DNA from: Gari tellinella
Lineage: Eukaryota; Mollusca; Bivalvia; Cardiida; Psammobiidae
Assembly: GCA_922989275.2 (NCBI GenBank)
Contig: OV277864.1
Location: 20,719,550 to 20,783,549 of the forward strand
Direction: 5' to 3'
Length of the DNA stretch: 64,000 nt
The translations under genes were made by a program, and so were the position numbers. Position 1 is the stretch's first letter. Every line of letters starts with the position of its first letter. Positions 57,353 to 64,000 of this stretch are shown piece after piece. The notes under the pieces are model-generated. The model worked only from the letters and a program-made list of their open reading frames with translations. It did not search any database and was not told the DNA's origin.

Positions 57353-57639
57353 GGCTCTAGAGGCTTTTCAAGGTTATTTCTAACCAAACTATCAAATATA
57401 AAGGTCGGGTTTCACATGAGACGCTTCAATGGTTCTTTGCTACCTGCATGTGCACAAGACTCATGCTTTTTGCAAGGAAATTGTCTGGCAAGGCGTTATG
57501 ACCGAAAGGTCGCCAGGAAATGTCTTTAAATGACAAGTATACTTGTCGGTAGGGTTTCACGTGATAATATGGCCTTTTTCCATGACCAGATATGGTTCTA
57601 CGCGATGAGGGGTGGTGGGAGATCGAGAGGCTTTTCCAC

Positions 57640-57890
57640 GTAGAATACAGACTTTCATTTTCCCTTCATTTTCCTTCATAAAATATGGGCAATGGGTCAT
57701 TTGTCTACGTAAAATGAAGACCCTGGGTCTTTTTGCTACTATAAATTAAGACCCGGGTCATTTTCAATCGTAGAATATGGACCCTGGGTCATTTGTCTAC
57801 ATAGAATGAAGACCCTGGGTCATTCGTCTACGTAGAATAAGGACCCTGTGTTATTTTCTTGCGTAGAATAAATACCCTGGGGACTTTGTG
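57640..57890. repeat. Internal tile array of the 4.26-kb element
   Basis: About six units of 30-36 bp on the theme GGGTCATTTGTCTACGTA / GAATGAAGACCCT, the same tiles as in the TIRs but in one orientation. Confidence 0.8.
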
Positions 57891-57949
57891 TGCATTGTTA
57901 GTTATACAGTTTTCTCCATCACACACACACACTGTATGTTCTACAAAAA

Positions 57950-58032
57950 CCAGGGCTCCAGCTAAGAGGAGTATTTCAAAACCTAAAATCTTTATTTCTG
58001 CATTACACCCTATGGTGTCACTACTCATTAGA
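57950..58032 (-). repeat. Dispersed segment shared with 6588-6675
   Basis: The minus strand reads ATGAGTAGTGACACCATA ... GCAGAAATAAAGATTTT ... GCTGGAGCCCTG. Immediately beyond it lies the palindrome CATTAGAATATT...GAATATTCTAATG (58028-58058). Confidence 0.5.
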
Positions 58033-58055
58033 ATATTATTTTCGAGAATATTCTA

Positions 58056-58274
58056 ATGTGTAGTAACACAATAGGATTGGTTGTGAAAATGTTTGATTTA
58101 TTCAGTTTACTACCTCTTATCTTGAGCCCTTGTAAAACCTTGTCAAAAAGAATTGAATGCCTTAATCTTGCTGTACGTTTTTTAGCTCGGCTGTACGAAG
58201 TACAGGACGAGATTATGCTATATCCTCGGCGTATTCGTCGTCGGCGCCGTCGTGAACGGCTAAGAAATAATTAA
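58056..58274 (+). CDS. Arginine-rich short open frame in the 4.26-kb element
   Basis: 72 codons, C-terminal YPRRIRRRRRRERLRNN after LNLAVRFLARLYEVQ. Arg-rich tracts of this kind occur near the N terminus of PIF/Harbinger-type proteins, but no DDE or Myb motif is visible. It could equally be chance. Held loosely. Confidence 0.2.
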   Translation: MCSNTIGLVVKMFDLFSLLPLILSPCKTLSKRIECLNLAVRFLARLYEVQDEIMLYPRRIRRRRRRERLRNN

Positions 58275-58796
58275 GAAAATGCCCATCACCTCTATGTTCC
58301 TTGGGGTATTGCTTTCATATTTGATGTTCATGTTATGGTGTGTATATATGGACAACACCTTTCCAACCGTGCGGATAGTTTCACCTTGTGACATCGGCCT
58401 TGAACTCAGTCTCGCTTTTAAGTTTCAAAATTTGCCGCGAGCTTTGTTGTGACAACTGTTGTTGTAATTTTATTGTCGTTGTTGTTTTAATTTTTAACTT
58501 ACAGGGAGATGATTCAAAAACCATTTACTTAACATTCACATCGAATAATCGTTGAGAATTCTAAGTTTCTTTAAGTATAATTGATACACAAGAAGAACAT
58601 AATTTACAGTGTGACCTAGCATGGTTAAGTCAGAGATAAACATTTGGTATATTTTTTAAGTTTGGTTACGAACATTGTAGAGTCAGACCCTAAGCGTAGA
58701 AGACTCATTTATGGTATGTGTCTACTATTTTCGACTTGCGGTTATGAACGGACAGCAGCTCGGAGGTACAAGTGGGGTGAGATGTCGACGTACAGT

Positions 58797-59358
58797 CAGT
58801 GCTCCCTCTCTACAACGGGCCTCCCAAGAATGCTTCCCTCATCACAACAACGCTTGTCGCTGTTCATCAAACAAGACAAAATATGTTCAACATTTTACGT
58901 CTGCAATACCGTCTGCTGTTTTTCTCAAAGTCACATACAGGACATTTGGACAGAAAAAAAAATAATAATGTGATAAATAGCTTGAATCCAGATCAGAGGC
59001 CGCGTTACGCTGCGTCTGATCCGGATTCAAGCTGTTTGCGATGTAAAACAGTTGCCCTCCCTATAACAACTCCCACCGAACAATACACATACTATTTATC
59101 TCTACTTACAGTGGATAATCTGTTATTCTTTCCCGATAAACGCGTTTACGCTAAAACTATTTTTTCTTTTACAAACTGTTTGGAGCCAGATCAGACTGTT
59201 TGCCACCAAGATAAACATAAAATATCAGAATTGTCCAAAAGTTGTTCTTTTCTACGTTTTAGCGCTTTGCGTTTGCGTACGTTTGCGTACGTTTGCGTTT
59301 AAACGGGAAAGAATAACAGATTCTCCACTGTAGGTGTTCATGTAGAGGGAGCACTGTA
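58797..59358 (+). mobile_element. Family D MITE (D6) interrupted by A20
   Basis: CAGTGCTCCCTCTCTACAAC ... GAGGCCGCGTTACGCTGCG hairpin ... GTAGAGGGAGCACTGTA. A20 splits the right arm. Confidence 0.85.
59107..59332 (+). mobile_element. Family A MITE (A20) nested in D6
   Basis: TACAGTGGATAATCTG to CAGATTCTCCACTGTA. The hairpin has collapsed to GAGCCAGATCAGACTGTTTG, and GTTTGCGTAC is repeated three times. Confidence 0.85.
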
Positions 59359-59639
59359 TTATTAAATGAAATGCATTTTCCAAAGGATGGATGTTTCTAT
59401 ATAAGCTTTTTTTTATCATTTGATTCTTTCAAATCTCTATTTTAAATGAGAGCGTTGTCTTGAGTGCATTGGAACAAAGACATGTACAAAGGTGTATCGA
59501 TAACTTGTAGACAAACATATTCAGGTTTTCAGACTTGTATGTATAGCCATTGCACGTCTAGATATTGTATACATATATCGGCTCTATATGATCCTTCAGC
59601 GTCGCAGTGCGTTAAAACCCAGCACAATCAAGCAAACAA

Positions 59640-59840
59640 AGGTAATAGTAGCAGTAGCAGTGATAGTCGTATAAGTAGCAGAAGTAGGGGTTATACAGCA
59701 GCGACAGTATCGGAAGTAGTAGTAGTATCAGCAGTAACAACAATAGCAGAAGTAGAAGCAGCAGCAGCAGAAGTAGTAGCAGCAGCAAAAACAGCAATAA
59801 CAGCAGTAGTAGTAGAAGAAACAGCAGCAGCAGTAACGGA
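59640..59840. repeat. (AGT/AGC)n compound microsatellite, right arm
   Basis: Inverse partner of 56040-56480. The 145-codon open frame over it (59464-59901) is a repeat translation. A run of 13 G follows at 59856-59868. Confidence 0.85.
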
Positions 59841-60022
59841 AGTTAAGCTGAAAATGGGGGGGGGGGGGTCATTTCTCTACGGGGGTCATTCCTCTGCGTG
59901 AGGGGGGTCATTACACTACAAGTCGAAGGGTCCTTATTCTACGGTCTGGGGTCATTTCTCTACGTAGTATAAGGACCCGGGTCATTTTGTACGGGTGAGT
60001 CATTCTACTGCGTTACACCGGC

Positions 60023-60827
60023 GTCCTTACGACACGTAGAGTAAATGAAGATGGACAGAAAGTAAAAAGTTGCATAAGGAGGTTTTCAGTGATAACAATG
60101 TTTATTATTGTGACTTTGTGAGTAGTGATTGATGACTTGAAATCCGTGTTGCTCAGTTCAAGGGAAATTTTCCCATTAAATAACCATAGATCTACATAAT
60201 GATTCAGAACTTTTATTCATCCATTAGAAGGCAAATTCAGAAAGCAATAAGACCAAGAGGACCCATCAACAAGTATTAGGTCTCTTTGATAGGCTTATTC
60301 ACAACTTAATCACAAGTAAGTTTTGTTTAGTTTGAGTATTGTTTTTGGTAGTTTTCAAATTGGCCGCAAATTTGAATGACATTTGTCATGCTCAATTCAA
60401 AAACACGTTGCAGAATTTATTCAGTAGGTGATGTGTTTAGATGAAAAAAGGTTTATTCAATGTATTAAGATTTTAAAATTGTTGGAAGTAACAATACTCA
60501 GGTATTTACAATAGCTTCCTGATTTACGTACGTTTACAACAGTCGTCTGTCTTAAACGACGCACACAATTCTTTTACGACGGTGAGTGTCAGCTAGTGTT
60601 GTATAAGGAATATGATAATTATATAAGTTGAGTTATGAATTATTCTAACTACTCCCTGCGTTTTCAGTTTGTTTAACGGACAACAGCTACGCCGTTTGCA
60701 AAAATAGCAAACCTTTGAGCCTTTCAGTGCAAAAGGTGAAAAATGTCCGACCAGGAATTAAGGCTGTTGACACTAGTATCGGTATTTCTGAAATAAGTTT
60801 GCCTTAAATGAAGCTTCCACATAATAG
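60023..60827. other. No recognisable feature
   Basis: AT-rich. No gene or repeat recognised. Confidence 0.3.
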
Positions 60828-61027
60828 TAGGATTCAAGCTGTTTGTCACTCCTCATTAAGTCTTTTCCGTCAAAATGTCCATTATGTAAAACAGCAGACG
60901 ACAACTTTAAGCAGACGACATTGTAGCAGTAAAGGCGTTAGACATGAATGCTCTATTTAGGGAGCAGTGTCGTTGTAAGGAGGGAGTCGTTGTTGGGAGG
61001 GCCGTTGTAGAGAGGGAGCACTATATA
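60828..61027 (+). mobile_element. Right half of a family D MITE (D7)
   Basis: Starts within the hairpin (GGATTCAAGCTGTTTGTCAC) and ends GTAGAGAGGGAGCACTA. Confidence 0.75.
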
Positions 61028-61385
61028 TTAAAATGATTATTAAGTCATTTTGGTAGATAAAGGTTTAAATAATATGAATAACATCCTTTTTGATATCGTT
61101 TTGTTTTTACCTCATATCTATTTTCAGGAGTGACATCGATGCAACGCTATACTGCAAGGAGAAATGAAGATGAAGCATATCTAGAATTGGTCCAAAGGGT
61201 GATAGATTTCTCTGGAATTGCACTGACATTTTTCACATGCGCACTGAAATGTTTTCCATATTTGTATTTCCAGGACCAGAACGACACCTGAAGGCCACTT
61301 TAAACAGAACTACATATTGCCTGCACACTTAAATTATAGAAAACATTTAAGACACATTTTAGGTAAAGACTGAAACAATAGCTGG
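61028..61385. other. No recognisable gene
   Basis: Nothing recognised up to the 24-bp segment at 61362-61385 that reappears beyond A21. Confidence 0.35.
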
Positions 61386-61635
61386 TACAGTGGAGAAAAC
61401 GTTATTCTTTCCCAATAAACGCGTTTACTCTAAAACTATTATTTCCTTTGCAAACAGTTTGGAGCCAGATCAGACGCCGGGTAACCCGGCGTCTGATCAG
61501 GCTCTAAACTGTTTGCCACCAAGATAAACATGAACTATCAGAATTGTTCAAATGTTGTTCTTTTCAACGTTTTATTGCGATGCGTTTGCGTACGTTTGCG
61601 TTTAAACGGGAAAGAATAACAGATTCTCCACTGTA
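61386..61635 (+). mobile_element. Family A MITE (A21), full length
   Basis: TACAGTGGAGAAAACG to CAGATTCTCCACTGTA, 250 bp, complete hairpin. It is bracketed by an imperfect direct repeat (AAAGACTGAAACAATAGCTG / AAAGATTGAAATAATAGCTG). Confidence 0.9.
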
Positions 61636-61849
61636 AAGATTGAAATAATAGCTGGTAGCTGCTATACTGACAGCACGATGATAAACGTCCTGTTTTATCA
61701 CCTTCCTATGTTGTCATCATTTACCTTTTCTTTCCCAAATTCAATCGTCTTCTTTAACTGATGTCTTGACTGTCATGACGCTATCAAGTTTAAATAATTT
61801 TTGTCGTTTAATATTGATTCGCAATGTTAGACTTTAATTAGTTTGACTT

Positions 61850-61965
61850 CAGAAATATTGAAATGAGTATCAAACCGTTTGGATCCTGATCAAACGCCGC
61901 GATTCAAGGTTCCACAGTCTTTGTAAATAACTAATGCATTCAAGGAAAGACAATGAAGGGGTTAC
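61850..61965 (+). mobile_element. Family H fragment
   Basis: CAAACCGTTTGGATCCTGAT ... CAAACGCCGCG ... ACAATGAAGGGGTTA. Confidence 0.5.
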
Positions 61966-62748
61966 TGTGTGGTAGACAAAATGACGTCTGGTACATCTGC
62001 ACGTTTGCAATTTTAGGCCAAACGTTTCTTATGTCTTGACTGAGCAGTTTAGATACTAGTGTCAAACCAAGCTGGATCCTGGTCAGACGCCAGAGTCTGA
62101 TCTGGGTACTAACTGTTTTAGGATATGGTGTATCAATTATTAACATTTAAATATACTAGTAATACATCAGGCCGAAACTAAAATCATGTCCCAAAACCTT
62201 AATTACATTACTAAATGTATTCACATTATCATTGCAACTATAAAACTTATATTGTTTACATGGTAAAGTAGAGGTAACCAATACCAATACCTTTCACAAA
62301 GTCGACTTATTTACCACTGGAAACACACATGTCAATTTAATTTCAAACACATAATAATTTACACAATTAAGTTTTCACAATAAAGTGTTTATTGTATATA
62401 CGGTTATATTACATGTACAATGTTCGGTGATGGTCGAATTAGTCAAAGGCACAAGCTTTGAAAAGGAAGTGTATACTTACTTCTCACTTGGGGTTAAAAG
62501 GGTATCGAAGACGGGTACCAACGATCGTCTGTGTTTTAAGATCAGTGAAAAGTAGAGTAAAATTGGGTCAAATGTTAAGGTCAATGACAGTTGGTAAAAT
62601 GGCTTGGTAAGTTTGAAAAGGATATATCAAAATAAACATGCATATGGTTGTAGATTAAAAACTGAAGAATTTATAGTCAACTTTAAACTTTTCGACGACA
62701 GCGACAACGATAACAAGAACGAGGATGCATACGTTTGATTGACGACAA
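61966..62748. other. Hairpin trace; otherwise unassigned
   Basis: 62070-62118: AAGCTGGATCCTGGTCAGAC / GTCTGATCTGGGTACTAACT. Nothing else recognised. Confidence 0.35.
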
Positions 62749-62998
62749 TACAGTGGAGAATCTGTTATTCTTTCCCGTTTGAACGCAAACGTACGCAAAC
62801 GCAAAGCGCTAACACGTAGAAAAGAACAACATTTGGACAATTCTGATATTTCATGTTTATCTTGGTGGCAAACAGTTTGGAACCTGATCAGACGCCGGGT
62901 TACCCGGCGTCTGATCTGGCTCCAAACTGTTTGCACTGTAAATAATAGTTTTAGCGTAAACGCGTTTATTGGGAAAGAATAACAGATTATCCACTGTA
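62749..62998 (-). mobile_element. Family A MITE (A22), full length
   Basis: TACAGTGGAGAATCTG to CAGATTATCCACTGTA, 250 bp, complete hairpin. Confidence 0.9.
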
Positions 62999-63099
62999 GC
63001 CCGAAGCATGCTCTATGGCCGAGTATGATTGCAATACAATAGGCTAAGAAATGAGTAACTGATGTAAGCGACATTTTTACTGTTCCCTCCACAGATATG

Positions 63100-63265
63100 T
63101 CTTTAATTTATTCCTTGACTGAAGTAAAGTTTCCACTTTATAAATATGCAATATATGTCGTACCGGTATATTCTAGCAGATAGTTGCTTAGAGAAGGATG
63201 GACGTTAAGCAGACTGACTCTAAAGGAGTATTTGGCTTTAAGTTTAATCTGCTTTAAGCAACAAT
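63100..63265 (+). mobile_element. Decayed F/C-type core
   Basis: TTTATTCCTTGACTGAAG ... TATTCTAGCAGATAGTTGC ... TCTAAAGGAGTATTTGGC ... TTTAATCTGCTTTAAGC. The ends are lost. Confidence 0.5.
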
Positions 63266-64000
63266 CTGTATATTAAACATTATCTTGCATATTCAAATAC
63301 ACATGAGTGCATATATTTACTATACTTATTAAACCTTTCCGTGACATACGCAACTACTCGTAAAGTCGACTTTTCAAACAGTTAAGCTTCCAATTAGTCG
63401 TCAGATTATGCGGTATGTGATCAAGACGACGACAAAATGTTTAAGGTGGACGATAAAGGTCGATGATTAATCGGCTAACCCATTATACTAGTTTTCTGAC
63501 TACTCTGTTCAGTATTAGATTGTCAATTTGAATTTAAAGTTCACTGTAAAGTGTACATTGAGTGCTGCTACAAACGATTGTAACAACGATATTTTATTCA
63601 TCGACACGTTAAATAGAGATTGTTTTCTGATTTTAAACGTACATGGATCATCATGATCATCGTTTGTTGATTTTACAAGATGATGCGTATCACTCTTATA
63701 TTATGATACCACCTTCATATTGAGACGTCGTTTGTTTGATTTGATAGATATAACCGTTTAAACACAAACCATCTGTGAAATGGAACATTGCATTTTAAAC
63801 TTTCAACATAAATACATGCATGTCCAATGTTTGATAACTTTAGTTGAAAACTGTGTTGATACGGATGAGATTATGAGTTACTCGGTATGCTATCTGGATC
63901 CAAACTATTTGACTGCCGACTATATTTACTGAAACAAATGACTGAGAGACCGAGGAAGGCTAGTTCTTAACGCGAAATAGATTCTCGTGCGAGATATTTC
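63266..64000. other. Hairpin traces only
   Basis: CAAACAGTTAAGCTTCC near 63375 and ATCTGGATCCAAACTATTTG near 63893 are worn hairpin halves. No gene. Confidence 0.35.

Larger units (their letters stand above)
55768..60022. mobile_element. 4.26-kb element with tiled palindromic TIRs
   Basis: Both ends read inward GCCGGTGTAACGCAGTAGAA. The inverted repeats are about 200 bp and are built from units such as CTACGTAGAAAAATGACCC and CCCGGGTC, each pairing well with its opposite (CTCACGCAGAGGAATGACCC at both ends). Next, inward, come trinucleotide arms (ACT/GCT at 56040-56480, AGT/AGC at 59640-59840), again inverted to each other. A further array of the same tile lies at 57640-57890. No TSD is evident. 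Two unrecognised open frames lie inside. D6 with A20 is nested at 58797-59358. Superfamily undetermined. Confidence 0.75.

Noticed and set aside
59464..59901. 145-codon Ser/Ala/Val-rich open frame
   Set aside because: Translation of the AGT/AGC microsatellite arm, with matching low-complexity frames on the opposite strand (59612-59797) and at 56071-56283.
7210..62982. A recurring protein-like sequence (…RRRVTRRLIRLQTVCHQDKHEISEL…-type) in many open frames
   Set aside because: It is the translation of family A MITEs, found on either strand and tied to the hairpin. The frame is kept only because the copies are young. Not a gene family.

Overview
This is an AT-rich, intergenic, repeat-dominated window from an animal genome. 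I infer a marine bivalve mollusc. The basis is a eukaryotic LINE, dense TA-flanked short inverted-repeat elements, AAAGGGACATAACTC-like dispersed repeats that I associate with molluscs, and no bacterial gene organisation. The species cannot be fixed from sequence alone. I found no host protein-coding gene that I can defend. Nearly all of the longer open frames are either one LINE or translations of repeats.

Layout. The first 17 kb is packed with MITEs (miniature inverted-repeat transposable elements). It also holds a 1.7-kb foldback element (7838-9569), an 84-bp satellite grown from half a MITE (10280-10760) and a 328-bp TA element with minisatellite arms (12868-13195). From about 17.1 to 21.9 kb lies a nearly full-length L1-like LINE with ORF1 (coiled coil plus RNA-binding domain) and ORF2 (endonuclease, reverse transcriptase, CCHC). 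Only three single-base lesions are recognisable in it. A tRNA-Thr-like sequence follows at 22.4 kb. From 23 to 49 kb there are more MITEs, LINE 3' tails and stretches with nothing recognisable. From 49 to 57 kb there are four tRNA-like (SINE-type) heads, a 921-bp CTCAAC-ended element and a 1,040-bp TTAA-flanked element inserted inside a MITE. From 55,768 to 60,022 lies a 4.26-kb inverted-repeat element whose ends are built from short palindromic tiles and trinucleotide-repeat arms. It is itself invaded by a MITE within a MITE. The last 4 kb is again MITE-rich.

MITE families named here, by terminal sequence. A: CAGTGGAGAA, about 250 bp. B: CAGTAAAACCCCTCTAAACC. C: CAGTAAAACCTCTCTATTAC. D: CAGTGCTCCCTCTCTACAAC, about 360 bp. 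E: CAGTCGAACTTCGATATC, about 197 bp. F: TTAACCCATTACCCCATA. G: CAGGGCTGCCAT. H: TTAACCCTTTCACTCC. A to E have TA at both ends and CAGT termini, the pattern of Tc1/mariner/pogo-type elements. F and H have TTAA at both ends, a piggyBac-like target. G resembles hAT ends.

The most striking signal is modularity. Unrelated terminal repeats enclose the same central perfect hairpins: one built on GATCAGACGCCG in A, D and H, and one built on TTAAAGCAGGTTGAAAG in B, F and G with a variant in C. Element F appears to have jumped into other MITEs, above all A and an ancestor of B, and to have been amplified with them. Nested copies allow the insertion order to be read directly.
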